Below, piece by piece: positions 55,545-64,000 of a stretch of DNA of 64,000 nucleotides. Position 1 is the first letter of the stretch. Each line of letters opens with the position of its first letter. The translations under genes and the position numbers were made by a program. Source of the stretch: Pseudomonas xantholysinigenes. Lineage in GTDB: Bacteria > Pseudomonadota > Gammaproteobacteria > Pseudomonadales > Pseudomonadaceae. The notes under the pieces are model-generated. The model was not told where the DNA came from, searched no databases, and was given only the letters and a program-made list of their open reading frames with translations. The stretch lies in NCBI RefSeq assembly GCF_014268885.2, contig NZ_CP077095.1, positions 1,238,501 to 1,302,500 on the forward strand. Reading direction: 5' to 3'.

Positions 55545-55737
55545 GTGGGCGCTGGGCGGGGTGCTGCTCAGCCCGTTCCTGATCTATGTCGTGATGGCCC
55601 TGGTGCTGACCGGGCTGTTGCGCTTCGTCGTGCAGGCCACGCCCCTGGGGCGCTGGATCTGGCATGAAGCGCTGTTCGACACAGCATTGTTCGTGTGTGT
55701 GCTGTACCTGGTGGTGCGGCTGTTTGGCCCTTTGTGA
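55531..55737 (+). CDS. DUF1656 small membrane protein (AaeX-like)
   Basis: 68 residues with two helices (about 10-30 and 45-65), the usual middle partner of FUSC and HlyD-type genes. Three in-frame ATGs crowd the start. AGGAGG at 55519-55524 places 55531 at ideal spacing (six bases). It overlaps the FUSC gene by 14 bp. Confidence 0.88.
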   Translation: MGMREWALGGVLLSPFLIYVVMALVLTGLLRFVVQATPLGRWIWHEALFDTALFVCVLYLVVRLFGPL

Positions 55738-55748
55738 GGAGTAAGTCG

Positions 55749-56609
55749 ATGCGTGCAGCCGTACGTACCCTGGTCACCCTGTGCTTGGTGGCGGTCGCTG
55801 TATTTGCCGGTTATCAGCTCTGGCAGTACTACATGCTCACGCCCTGGACCCGGGATGCCCGGGTGCGGGCCGACGTGGTGGTGATTGCTCCGGATGTGTC
55901 GGGTTGGGTCAGCGCGCTCAAGGTGCATGACAACCAGCAGGTCAAGGCCGGCGACTTGCTGATGAGCATCGACCGTGAGCGTTTCCAGGCGGCGTTCGAC
56001 CAGGCCAGCGCGGTGGTCGAGACCCGTACCCAGCAATTGCGCCTGCGTGATCGCGAAGCCGCCCGGCGCACTGCGCTGGGGCCGGAGGCGATCAGCGCCG
56101 AGCTGCGTGAGAACGCCCAGATCAACGCCGCCGTCGCCCGTGGCGAACTGCATGAGGCCGAGGCGCAGTTGCAGGTGGCGAAGATCAACCTGGCCCGCAG
56201 CGAAGTGCGCGCTCCGCGGGGCGGGCATATCACCAACCTGCGCCTGGCCGAGGGTAACTTCGTCAACACCGGACAATCGGTAATGGCCCTGGTGGACGAT
56301 GCCACCTTTTATATCCAGGCGTATTTCGAGGAGACCAAGTTGCCGCGGATTCGCGTTGGCGATCCGGTCAAGGTCTGGCTGATGGGCGCGGGCGAAGCGA
56401 TGCAGGGGCATGTCGAGAGCATCAGCCGCGGCATCACTGACCGCAACTCGACCCCGGACGGACAACTGCTGCCCGAGGTGGAACCGACTTTCAACTGGGT
56501 GCGGCTGGCGCAGCGGATCCCGGTGCGCATCCGCTTGGACCAGGTTCCCGAAGAGGTGACCTTGAGCGCCGGGATGACCGCCAGCGTGCAGGTGCACGAG
56601 GTGCGATAA
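55749..56609 (+). CDS. HlyD/EmrA-type periplasmic adaptor
   Basis: 286 residues. N-terminal membrane helix (about 7-26), a barrel-sandwich half-motif (V-R-A-D-V-V-V-I-A-P-D-V-S-G-W-V), a short coiled coil (about 85-150) and the second lipoyl half-motif (V-R-A-P-R-G-G-H-I-T-N-L). Links the FUSC pump to an outer-membrane channel encoded elsewhere. AGGAG precedes the ATG, 11 bases after the DUF1656 stop. Confidence 0.92.
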   Translation: MRAAVRTLVTLCLVAVAVFAGYQLWQYYMLTPWTRDARVRADVVVIAPDVSGWVSALKVHDNQQVKAGDLLMSIDRERFQAAFDQASAVVETRTQQLRLRDREAARRTALGPEAISAELRENAQINAAVARGELHEAEAQLQVAKINLARSEVRAPRGGHITNLRLAEGNFVNTGQSVMALVDDATFYIQAYFEETKLPRIRVGDPVKVWLMGAGEAMQGHVESISRGITDRNSTPDGQLLPEVEPTFNWVRLAQRIPVRIRLDQVPEEVTLSAGMTASVQVHEVR

Positions 56610-56685
56610 GGCAAGCGTATGGTATCGGGGCAACACTACCTCGAGCGGCGATGACCGCTGGGGAATTGCCCCTGATACACCGAGC

Positions 56686-57414
56686 TCAAGGCTGCTGAGC
56701 GGTGGCCGCCAGCACGATCTCGCGGATGCACACCTGCTGCGGCTGCTGGTAGGCCCAGACGATCGCCCCGGCCACATCCTCCGCCGCCAGCACCACGCCG
56801 CCCATGTCGTTGGCCTTCCACGCCTCGTAGTCGCGCTTGATGCCTTCATCGGTGGTATGCCCGAGCAACTCGGTTTCCACTGCGCCAGGGGCGATGGTCA
56901 CCACCCGCACATTGTGCGGTGCCAGTTCTTCGCGCAGGTTTTCCGACAACCCATGCACGGCGAACTTGCTGCCCACATAGGCGACATGGTTAGGGAAGGT
57001 CTTGCGCCCGGCCACCGAACTGACGTTGATCAGCGTGCCCCGACGGCGTTCGATCATGCCGCCGACCAGCGCATGCACGCCGTTGAGCAAGCCCTTGACG
57101 TTGATGTCGAACATACGCTCCCACTGTTCTGGATCTTGCTCGTGCATCTGCCCCAGCAGCATCACGCCGGCGTTGTTCACCAACGCGTCGGCTGGGCCGT
57201 GCAGCGCCTCGGCTTCATGCACTGCGGCGAGCAGCGCCGCGCGATCGCGGATGTCCACGGCGCGGCACAGGCAGTTTGGCAGCGCCAGGGCCTCGAGGCG
57301 TTCCAGGCGCCGGGCGAGGAGCAGCAACGGATGGCCAGCGGCGCTGAACAGGCGGGCGGTGGCGGCGCCGATGCCGGAGCTGGCGCCGGTGATGATGATC
57401 AGAGGTTTGTTCAT
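56686..57414 (-). CDS. Short-chain dehydrogenase/reductase (SDR) 1
   Basis: 242 residues. Classical SDR motifs: T-G-A-S-S-G-I-G (9-16), N-N-A-G (about 80), catalytic Ser in N-V-S-S-V-A-G and Y-x-x-x-K in Y-V-G-S-K. Cytoplasmic, NAD(P)H-dependent, substrate unknown. It is divergent from a LysR regulator that probably controls it. Confidence 0.92.
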   Translation of the reverse strand: MNKPLIIITGASSGIGAATARLFSAAGHPLLLLARRLERLEALALPNCLCRAVDIRDRAALLAAVHEAEALHGPADALVNNAGVMLLGQMHEQDPEQWERMFDINVKGLLNGVHALVGGMIERRRGTLINVSSVAGRKTFPNHVAYVGSKFAVHGLSENLREELAPHNVRVVTIAPGAVETELLGHTTDEGIKRDYEAWKANDMGGVVLAAEDVAGAIVWAYQQPQQVCIREIVLAATAQQP

Positions 57415-57515
57415 GGTTGCCTCCCAGGCATAATCGCTTTCGATGGCCAGGATTCTAAGTAGCGCTCGCTACCATGAAAAACGGCTTATTTCTCTGGCTG
57501 GCATCGGTTTTATCT

Positions 57516-58295
57516 ATGGATATCCGTCATCTCAAGGCATTCATCGCGGTTTTCGAAGCGCGCAACATCACTGTAGCCGCCCAGCGCCTGTGCGTGGCCC
57601 AGCCGACCTTGTCGGTGACCATTCGCCAACTGGAGGAGGATCTGGGTGCCGAACTGTTCCTGCGCCAGGCCCGTGGGGTCGACGTCAGCGAACAGGCGCG
57701 CGAGTTGTATCCCCAGGCCTGTCGCATGGTCGCCGAGGCCGAGGCGTTGCGCCGGCGGTTTCGCCTGGGGCAGGAGCGGGTGTCGTTGGCGCTGGGCGTC
57801 GAGGCCGATATCGCACCGACCCAGGTCGAGGCCTGTGTGCGCCTGGCCAGCCAGGCGGTGGCCGGGTTGCAATTGACCTTGCTGGAGGGTTGTGACGGCG
57901 ATGTGCGGCTGGCCGACGAGGCCCAGCGCTGCGAGGACGAACTGTTCCTGTCGCTGTGGGACGAAGCGTTCGTGTTGGTGACGGCCAGCGGCAGCCAGCC
58001 GGACGGGCGCTGGATCAGTTGTCCGCAGCACCCTTCGCACCAGCGCTTGATGGGCTTGTATGGCGAGGGCGAACAGGTCGGCCAGGCCGGTTCGTTGCAC
58101 TTGGCTCTGGCCATGGTCGCCGCCGGGCAGGGCGCGGCCTGGTTGCCGCAATCCCTGGCCGAGCGCTGCCCGGGTGTCTACTGGCAATCAGGCAGCGGCC
58201 TGGCGCTGCGGCGTCGGGTCGGGCTGTGCATCTCCCATGAAGCCTTGGCCCTGCCCGCCGTGGCGGCGTTGCATCAGGCCCTCGGTCGCCTGTAG
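57516..58295 (+). CDS. LysR-family transcriptional regulator 1
   Basis: 259 residues. The N-terminal winged helix (M-D-I-R-H-L-K-A-F-I-A-V-F-E-A-R-N-I-T-V-A-A) is standard. The effector domain (about 90-259) is about 30 residues shorter than usual. Start at 57516 gives the family N-terminus. The in-frame ATG at 57474 adds a non-homologous hydrophobic leader. Divergent from SDR 1 across about 100 bp. Confidence 0.88.
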   Translation: MDIRHLKAFIAVFEARNITVAAQRLCVAQPTLSVTIRQLEEDLGAELFLRQARGVDVSEQARELYPQACRMVAEAEALRRRFRLGQERVSLALGVEADIAPTQVEACVRLASQAVAGLQLTLLEGCDGDVRLADEAQRCEDELFLSLWDEAFVLVTASGSQPDGRWISCPQHPSHQRLMGLYGEGEQVGQAGSLHLALAMVAAGQGAAWLPQSLAERCPGVYWQSGSGLALRRRVGLCISHEALALPAVAALHQALGRL

Positions 58296-58344
58296 GCGCG
58301 GCCTTGTGCCACGAATCAGGAACTGTGCATTGACTGAACAACGC

Positions 58345-59103
58345 CTAGAGGAACATCCCCCCAGACACCTCCAGCCGCTGCCCCGTGATCCAGCCATTCC
58401 CGTCCTCAAGCAACAGGGCGATGGCCGCGCCGATATCATCGGGCAGGCCGACGCGTCTCAGCGCCGTGTTGTCGGCGATATAGTCGTTGACCTGCTGGTT
58501 GTCGCGCACCACGCCGCCGCCGAAATCGGTCTCGATGGCCCCCGGGGCCAGGATGTTCACGCGGATGCCGCGTGCACCCAGCTCCTTGGCCTGGTAGCGG
58601 GTCAGCACTTCCATCGCCCCCTTCATGGCCGCGTAGGCGGCATAGCCGGGCAAGGCGAAGCGGGTCAAGCCGGTGGAGATGTTGACGATGCGCCCGCCAT
58701 CGGCGAGCAGCGGCAGCAGGCGTTGGGTCAGGAAGAACGGGCCTTTGAGCTGGATGTTCAGCAGTTGGTCGAACTGCGCTTCGCTGGTTTCGCTGAAGGG
58801 CACGTTCAGGCCGATGCCGGCGTTGTTCACCAGATAGTCCAGTTGGCGCCGGCCGAACTGCTGCTCGAGGGTGTCGCCAAGGCGCGTGACGAAGGCGGCG
58901 AAGCTGGCGCTGTCGCTGACATCCAGCTGCAGCATCGTGGCGCGCACGCCGGTTTGTTGCAGCGCGGCGGCCACGGCACGGGCCTCGTCGGCTTTGCTGT
59001 GGTAGGTGCCGATGATGTCGATGCCGCGGGCGGCCAGGTGTTCGGCGGTGTGCTTGCCCAAGCCGCGGCTGGCGCCGGTGATCAGTGCGATCTTGCGAGT
59101 CAT
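58345..59103 (-). CDS. Short-chain dehydrogenase/reductase (SDR) 2
   Basis: 252 residues. T-G-A-S-R-G-L-G, N-N-A-G, N-I-S-T-G and the Y-A-A-M-K active site (Y-x-x-x-K) are present. GAGGTAAC sets the start at 59103. It lies divergent to a LysR gene across 116 bp. This mirrors the SDR-LysR pair just upstream, though the two SDRs are not close copies. Confidence 0.92.
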   Translation of the reverse strand: MTRKIALITGASRGLGKHTAEHLAARGIDIIGTYHSKADEARAVAAALQQTGVRATMLQLDVSDSASFAAFVTRLGDTLEQQFGRRQLDYLVNNAGIGLNVPFSETSEAQFDQLLNIQLKGPFFLTQRLLPLLADGGRIVNISTGLTRFALPGYAAYAAMKGAMEVLTRYQAKELGARGIRVNILAPGAIETDFGGGVVRDNQQVNDYIADNTALRRVGLPDDIGAAIALLLEDGNGWITGQRLEVSGGMFL

Positions 59104-59219
59104 GTCGGTTACCTCGGTATGTGGGGTGGCTGACGACAAGGTTATTGATCGGGAAGTGGCTGTTAAATCCACGGAATCCGGAAATACTGTTCGGTAAATC
59201 CAGATAATAGAGCCCCGTG

Positions 59220-60137
59220 ATGAACAAGCTTGACCTGCTGCGCACTTTTGTCAGAGTCAGCGAACTCAGCAGTTTCACCCTCGCCGGCGAGAGCCTGGGC
59301 CTGCCACGCTCGACTGTGTCCGAACAGGTTCGGGCGTTGGAGAACCTGCTGGGCACGCGCTTGTTCAACCGCACCACCCGTCGGGTACAGACAACCCAGG
59401 ATGGCGCCTTGTTGTACGAGCGCAGCAAGGACCTGCTGTCGGGCATGGACGAGATCGAAAGCCTGTTCAGCGCCGATGACGCCGAGCTTGCCGGGCGCCT
59501 GCGCATCGACCTGCCAACCATGATGGCGCGGCGCTTGATCGTGCCGGCCTTGCCGCAGTTTCTCGAACGTTTTCCGCGGCTGGATGTGGAAATCAGCTGC
59601 ACCGACCGTCAGGTCGATCTGCTGCGCGAAGGTTTCGACTGCGTGATGCGCATTGGCGCCTTGAGCGACCTGGATGTGGTGGCGCGACCGGTAGGGCAGT
59701 TGAGCATGCGCAACTGCGCCAGCCCCGGGTACCTCGAGCGCTTTGGCGTACCGCGCCATCTTGAGGACCTGGCCAGCCATCGCCTGGTCCACTATGTGCG
59801 CAACCTCGGCGCGCGCAGCCAGGGCTTCGAGTACCAGGTAGGGGGCCAACTGCGTTTCCAGGCCATGGCCGGGGTGGTCACGGTGAATAACGCCGAAGCC
59901 TATTCCGCTGCCTGCCTGGCCGGCCTCGGGTTGATCCAGGTGCCGGCGGTCGGCGTCGATGAGCATCTACGCCGGGGCGACCTGGTGTCGCTGCTCGAGC
60001 CCTGGCAGGCGCGGGCCATGCCGGTATCGCTTTTGTATGCTCGCCAGCGCCATGTGCCGCGCCGGGTCCAGGCGTTCATGGGCTGGTTGGCGGGATTGCT
60101 GGCGGCGCAGGTCGATCCTGTGGCAAGTGAACACTGA
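59220..60137 (+). CDS. LysR-family transcriptional regulator 2
   Basis: 305 residues. HTH (about 1-60; S-F-T-L-A-G-E-S-L-G-L-P-R-S-T-V-S) and a full-length effector domain (about 90-295). It resembles the LysR subgroup that represses or activates an adjacent, divergently transcribed SDR. GTG at 59217 directly precedes the ATG at 59220 and could also serve. Confidence 0.92.
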   Translation: MNKLDLLRTFVRVSELSSFTLAGESLGLPRSTVSEQVRALENLLGTRLFNRTTRRVQTTQDGALLYERSKDLLSGMDEIESLFSADDAELAGRLRIDLPTMMARRLIVPALPQFLERFPRLDVEISCTDRQVDLLREGFDCVMRIGALSDLDVVARPVGQLSMRNCASPGYLERFGVPRHLEDLASHRLVHYVRNLGARSQGFEYQVGGQLRFQAMAGVVTVNNAEAYSAACLAGLGLIQVPAVGVDEHLRRGDLVSLLEPWQARAMPVSLLYARQRHVPRRVQAFMGWLAGLLAAQVDPVASEH

Positions 60138-60315
60138 ACCGGATGCCTGGGCGCCGAAGAGGATTCGACACTTCAGCCCGGCGGAGCGGGCCGCATGTGT
60201 GAAAAACCTTGGCGAACGCTCTGGCACATGGGGTAGGCTGGCACCTGCGCGTTGCCCGCCAGAGGCGACCGCTTGCCAGGCGTGCGTCACTTCCGAATCT
60301 TTGCGAGGTAACGTC

Positions 60316-60648
60316 ATGGCTATCACTTCCCAGGACATCTGCAACGCCGCCGACCAGCTCAAGGGCTTTGTCGGTTTCCACGGCAAGCGCGGTACCCATA
60401 TCGTGCGGTTTTCCGAAGATGCGTTCGGCATGGATGTGGCCGATGACAGCATCACCCCCAGCTGTGAATTCGTCTGGCGGCCCGAGGCCGGCACCCGCAT
60501 GGCGTTGTGCCGGGCGCGCCTGGCGCTGCTGCTTGAGCAACACGTGGACGACCGCTTGAACATCGGCGAGCCCTTGCGGCTTTACCTACGCCGTGCCGAT
60601 CTGCCGGAGATCGTGGCCGAGCGCAACGTGCGTCAGCTCACGTCCTGA
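60316..60648 (+). CDS. Conserved-looking protein of unknown function
   Basis: 110 residues, soluble, mixed alpha/beta (F-V-G-F-H-G-K-R-G-T-H-I-V-R-F-S-E-D-A-F-G-M-D). GCGAGGTAA lies nine bases before the ATG at 60316. The longer open frame upstream is shared with the LysR gene in another frame and has no ribosome site. Its end overlaps the convergent GGDEF/EAL gene by 16 bp. Confidence 0.75.
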   Translation: MAITSQDICNAADQLKGFVGFHGKRGTHIVRFSEDAFGMDVADDSITPSCEFVWRPEAGTRMALCRARLALLLEQHVDDRLNIGEPLRLYLRRADLPEIVAERNVRQLTS

Positions 60649-63215
60649 CGCGCTTCGCGCCCTGCCAGCAGTGCCTCGAAGCCTGCGCGGTCCACCGGCT
60701 TGCTCAGGTAATACCCCTGCACTTCGTGGCACTGCTCGTTGCCCAGCGCCTTCAATTGCTGCTCGGTCTCCACCCCTTCGGCGGTCACCGTCAGGCCCAT
60801 GGCCTTGCCCAGGTTGATGATGGCCTGGACCACCGCCCGGTCGTTGCCGGTCTGGTTGCTCAGCCCGGCGATGAAGCGCTTGTCGATCTTGATGCTGTCG
60901 AATGGATAGGTGCGCAGGTAGCCCAGCGACGAATAGCCGGTGCCGAAGTCATCCATGTTCAGGCGCACCCCGAGCTCCTTGAGGGCCAGCATGGTACCCA
61001 GGGCGCCTTCGATATCGTTGAGCATCACGTTCTCGGTGATTTCCAGCTCCAGGCGCTGGGCCGGGAAGCCGGTCTGCAGCAGGGTCTGGCGTACATCGGC
61101 GACCACGTCGCTGCGGGAGAACTGCGCCGGTGACAGGTTGACCGACACCACCAGCTCCTCGGGCCAGTCGCGGGCCGTGCGGCAAGCCTCGGCCAGCACC
61201 CAGCGGCCGAGGGGCACGATCAAGTCGCTCTGCTCGGCCAGCGGGATGAAGGTGTCCGGCCCGAGCAGGCCTTCCTGCGGGTGCTGCCAGCGCAGCAGCG
61301 CCTCGACCGAGACGATCTGCAGGTCATTCAGGCGGTAGCGCGGCTGGTAGTGCAGGACGAACTCATGCTGCTTGATGGCGCGGCGCAGGTCGTTTTCCAG
61401 TTGCCGGCGGTACTGGATCTGCTGGTTCATCTCCGGGGAGAAGTAGCGCCAGGTATTTTTGCCATCGGCCTTGGCCTGGTACAGGGCGATATCGGCGCAG
61501 CGGATCAGCTCGCCGGCATCGAAGCCCTGGGCCCGCGCCTGGGCGATACCGACGCTGGCGCCGATGTGCAGTTGGTGTTCCTCGAAGGTGATGGGTTGTT
61601 GCAACAGGTCGATCAGGCGGGCGCAGAAACGGTCGATCTCGCTGCGGTTGTCCAGCCCGTGCAGCACCAGGACGAACTCGTCGCCGCCCAGGCGCGCCAC
61701 TAGGTCGCCGTCACGGGTGCTCTCGCGCAGGCGCGTGGCCACTTCCTGCAGTACCGCGTCGCCGGCCGGATGACCGAGGGAGTCGTTGATCGGCTTGAAA
61801 CTGTCCAGGTCGAGCAGCAGCAGGGCCAGGGGTGGTGCCTCGCTGCCACGCAGCAGGGCCTGTTCCAGATGGCGCGAGAGTTTGTTGCGGTTGGGCAGGC
61901 CGGTCAGCGCATCGTGCATCGACAGATGCTGGATGCGCGCATGGGCGGCGACCTCGTCGGTGATGTCGCTGGCGGTACCGCGATAGCCGGCGAGATGGCC
62001 TTCGAGCAGGATCGAGCGCGCGGAAATCCGGCAGTAACGGTTCTGCCCTGTGGGATCGCGGTAGTTGCAGCGCAGGTTGGCCAGTTGCTGCGGATCGCTG
62101 TCGGCCTGGGTGTCGAGCCAGGGCAGCAGGGGGGTGGTGTCGCAGGACAATAGTTGGTTCAGCGGTTGGCCGAGCCAATCCTCGACACGGTAGCCGGTGA
62201 CGCTGACGAAGCGCTGTGACAGGTAGGTCAGGCGGTGATGACGGTCGGTTTCCCAGATCCAGTCGGAGGCAGCCTCGGCCACGGCACGAAAGCGCTGCTC
62301 GCTGGCCTCCAGGGCGCGGTTGCTTTGCTGCAGGCGCAGCAGGCTCTGGTCGATGGCCTGGGAACTGCGCAGGGCATGGCGGAACAGGTACAGCAGCACC
62401 AGGCCCAGTACCAGCAGCACGCCCAGCAGCGGCGGCAGGACCGCCCAGAGCAACTGGTTGCCCGGGCGCGGGCTGTCCCACGCCAGGTGGTAGCCGGTCT
62501 CGCCCAGGGCTATATGCGGCTGCCGCTGGCTGTCCGGGTTGTTCTTTTCCAGGCGCATGCGCATCAACCCCGCGCCTTGGCCCAGATGTTCCAGCTTGGC
62601 CTCGGTCAACTGGTCGACGAAGATCATTACCGGTGCCTGGCTGACTTCGCTTTCGAGCACGTCCTTGTCCGGGCGGATGGCGGCGGCACTGAGCACCGCC
62701 GGCCAACCGTTGAAACGCACGAAGTGGGTGACCTGCTCGCGGGCCGGGGCGGCCTTGCGGGCTTCGGCGATGATCGGGGCTAGGGGGCTATCTATATAGG
62801 CGCCGGCCGCCGAGTCGGTGGGTTTGCCCTTGAACAGCGCGTAGGTGGTGCGAGTGTCCTCTACCACGAACACGCCTTCATAGCCGCTGGCGCTGAACAG
62901 TGACTCACCGACGTTCTTTTCTTCGTAGGCCCACTGCCAGTCGACCTTGCCGACCAGGTGTTCCTGGGCGGCGTCCCAGACCGCGTAGCTCGAGAGGAAC
63001 TGGCGCGAGGCGAGCAGCCGTTGCTCCAGCGCCTGGGTGGCGTGGAAGGTGCTCCGTTGTTGTTCCTGGCGATCAAGGGTCGCGGCGATGTTGAACAAAG
63101 CCCCCAGGGCGATCAGGCAGGCGAGGCCGAACAGCGCGCAGAAACCACCGACCAGGCGACGTACCTGCAGGCGGGAGGTGGGGCTTGAAGGTGAAAGGTC
63201 GGCGTTCCTGTCCAT
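60633..63215 (-). CDS. CHASE4-PAS-GGDEF-EAL c-di-GMP enzyme
   Basis: 860 residues. A membrane helix (about 22-45), a periplasmic CHASE4-like sensor (about 60-245), a second helix (about 255-278), PAS (about 300-420), GGDEF with intact G-G-D-E-F (510-514) and EAL with intact E-A-L (638-640). Probably dual or phosphodiesterase-biased, like other pseudomonad hybrids. Signal unknown. It is followed in the same direction by no other gene. Confidence 0.9.
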   Translation of the reverse strand: MDRNADLSPSSPTSRLQVRRLVGGFCALFGLACLIALGALFNIAATLDRQEQQRSTFHATQALEQRLLASRQFLSSYAVWDAAQEHLVGKVDWQWAYEEKNVGESLFSASGYEGVFVVEDTRTTYALFKGKPTDSAAGAYIDSPLAPIIAEARKAAPAREQVTHFVRFNGWPAVLSAAAIRPDKDVLESEVSQAPVMIFVDQLTEAKLEHLGQGAGLMRMRLEKNNPDSQRQPHIALGETGYHLAWDSPRPGNQLLWAVLPPLLGVLLVLGLVLLYLFRHALRSSQAIDQSLLRLQQSNRALEASEQRFRAVAEAASDWIWETDRHHRLTYLSQRFVSVTGYRVEDWLGQPLNQLLSCDTTPLLPWLDTQADSDPQQLANLRCNYRDPTGQNRYCRISARSILLEGHLAGYRGTASDITDEVAAHARIQHLSMHDALTGLPNRNKLSRHLEQALLRGSEAPPLALLLLDLDSFKPINDSLGHPAGDAVLQEVATRLRESTRDGDLVARLGGDEFVLVLHGLDNRSEIDRFCARLIDLLQQPITFEEHQLHIGASVGIAQARAQGFDAGELIRCADIALYQAKADGKNTWRYFSPEMNQQIQYRRQLENDLRRAIKQHEFVLHYQPRYRLNDLQIVSVEALLRWQHPQEGLLGPDTFIPLAEQSDLIVPLGRWVLAEACRTARDWPEELVVSVNLSPAQFSRSDVVADVRQTLLQTGFPAQRLELEITENVMLNDIEGALGTMLALKELGVRLNMDDFGTGYSSLGYLRTYPFDSIKIDKRFIAGLSNQTGNDRAVVQAIINLGKAMGLTVTAEGVETEQQLKALGNEQCHEVQGYYLSKPVDRAGFEALLAGREARQDVS

Positions 63216-63267
63216 GTACGGGCGACTCCTTCAACAGCAGTCTTCCGCCCGGGGCCTGGGGGAAGGT

Positions 63268-64000
63268 TCACTCAGGATAGGCCAGCTTGAGCGGGGTGAC
63301 CTCGCCGTGGGCGAAATTGACCTGGTCGCGGCCCTGGCGCTTGGCGGTGTACAAGGCCTTGTCGGCTTCCTCCAGCCATTGCTCCGGGGAGCCCAGGCTG
63401 GGCCGGAAGTCCGCCAGGCCAATGCTCAGGGTAATGCGCAGCGCCGGCAGTTGCGGGTTGCGGTAGGCGCCCACCCGCTCGCGCAGGCGCTCCATCGCCT
63501 GGCAAGCCTGGGCCTCATGGGTGCCCGGCAGGATCACGCAGAACTCGTCGCCGCCATAGCGTCCGGCCAGGTCGTCTTCACGCAGGTTGCGCCGTAGTTC
63601 CTGGCTGAGCTGGCGCAGCACGCAATCGCCGACCACATGGCCGTAGGTATCGTTGATGGTCTTGAAGTGGTCGATATCGATCAGCGCCACCACGGCGGGC
63701 AACTGTTGTTGCCGGCAGATCTGGAACTTGAGCAGCAGCGTGTCTTTCCAGGAGCCATGATTGAGTAGGCCGGTGAGGCTGTCGGTACGGCTCAGCGCGC
63801 TGAGGCGGCGCTTGTGCTCGGCCAGCTTGATCGCCAGTTGGTAGCACACCCAGCCCAGGGCCAGGGGGTAGAGAGTGAGCATCGGCAGGCAGGCGAGGAT
63901 CTGCAGCGACGAGGCTTGCAGTTGCAGACCGCTGCCGAGCAAGGCAGTAGCTAGCAGCATGCCGCACACCTGGGCCAGCAGGCCCCGCAGCAGCACGCGC
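63268..64000 (-). CDS. MASE2-like diguanylate cyclase, 5' end cut by the window
   Basis: At least 242 residues are visible. The frame runs open to the right edge of the window, so the N-terminus is missing. Two helices (about 1-55 of the visible part) look like the end of a MASE2 sensor. The GGDEF domain reads R-Y-G-G-D-E-F-C-V-I and is intact. There is no EAL. Resembles the AdrA/DgcC type. It lies about 50 bp upstream of, and parallel to, the CHASE4 gene. Confidence 0.85.
   Translation of the reverse strand, partial: RVLLRGLLAQVCGMLLATALLGSGLQLQASSLQILACLPMLTLYPLALGWVCYQLAIKLAEHKRRLSALSRTDSLTGLLNHGSWKDTLLLKFQICRQQQLPAVVALIDIDHFKTINDTYGHVVGDCVLRQLSQELRRNLREDDLAGRYGGDEFCVILPGTHEAQACQAMERLRERVGAYRNPQLPALRITLSIGLADFRPSLGSPEQWLEEADKALYTAKRQGRDQVNFAHGEVTPLKLAYPE

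Overview
The window is a GC-rich stretch of a fluorescent Pseudomonas chromosome, most likely from the P. putida group. Three things point there. The gene order is pseudomonad (peroxiredoxin-rnt-pyrC-motY-argG; metG-rsx-nth; braCDEFG; rapA). The proteins are of Pseudomonas type (QuiP-like acylase, MucR-like regulator, PA3496-family small protein). The intergenic regions are full of Pseudomonas REP elements built on a core like GTGGGAGCGGGCTTGCCCGCGA. I saw no phage, transposase, CRISPR array, tRNA or rRNA. This is a core-genome region with a few accessory patches.

Layout. 1-5.1 kb: a 2-Cys peroxiredoxin, a roughly 20-copy heptamer array, pyrC-rnt (one transcript), motY behind a good sigma-28 promoter, and argG. 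5.1-6.9 kb: a membrane protein interrupted by a C10 tract, an AT-rich spacer and an orphan NarL-type response regulator. 6.7-13.1 kb: a PA3496-family small protein, then nth at the end of an Rnf/Rsx operon (rsxA-B-D-G-E) that lacks rsxC, then metG. 13.2-21.8 kb: mrp/apbC, a cold-shock gene, dcd, a deacylase-like M14 protein, a QuiP-like acylase lipoprotein, and a four-gene operon (DUF6231, YchJ, LEA2 lipoprotein, small SEC-C protein). 21.9-25.4 kb: two tandem glycine-zipper/TSP3/OmpA lipoproteins, a DUF1145/collagen-like pair, and a large imperfect inverted repeat of about 0.7 kb.

25.4-37 kb: a CopD-like membrane protein, dinG, an agarase-like secreted glycoside hydrolase, a class-C beta-lactamase-fold hydrolase, an OmpA lipoprotein with a Lys/Ala/Pro tail, pdxH, a small membrane protein, a SlyB-like lipoprotein, an FAD oxidoreductase and a COG3650-type lipoprotein. 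37-42.2 kb: the branched-chain amino acid ABC transporter, with a terminator-like hairpin separating braC from braDEFG. 42.5-51.6 kb: a DUF2288 protein, a chromosomal tubulin-like GTPase, a 3-hydroxyisobutyrate-dehydrogenase-type enzyme, an MHYT-GGDEF-EAL regulator and rapA. 51.7-64 kb: a lipoprotein and two small proteins, a CcoM-like 38-residue membrane peptide behind paired ANR boxes, a FUSC/DUF1656/HlyD efflux operon, two SDR genes each divergent from a LysR regulator, and two further c-di-GMP enzymes (the last cut by the window edge).

Themes. Cell-envelope proteins recur (four OmpA-domain proteins, several lipoproteins). So does c-di-GMP signalling (three GGDEF proteins), next to motility (motY). 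Points most worth checking are the stripped-down Rnf complex, the tubulin-like protein, the QuiP-like acylase with a changed catalytic neighbour residue, the mirrored heptamer arrays, and two long homopolymers inside genes. Family assignments rest on reading motifs by eye and on recall of the families. No database search was run.
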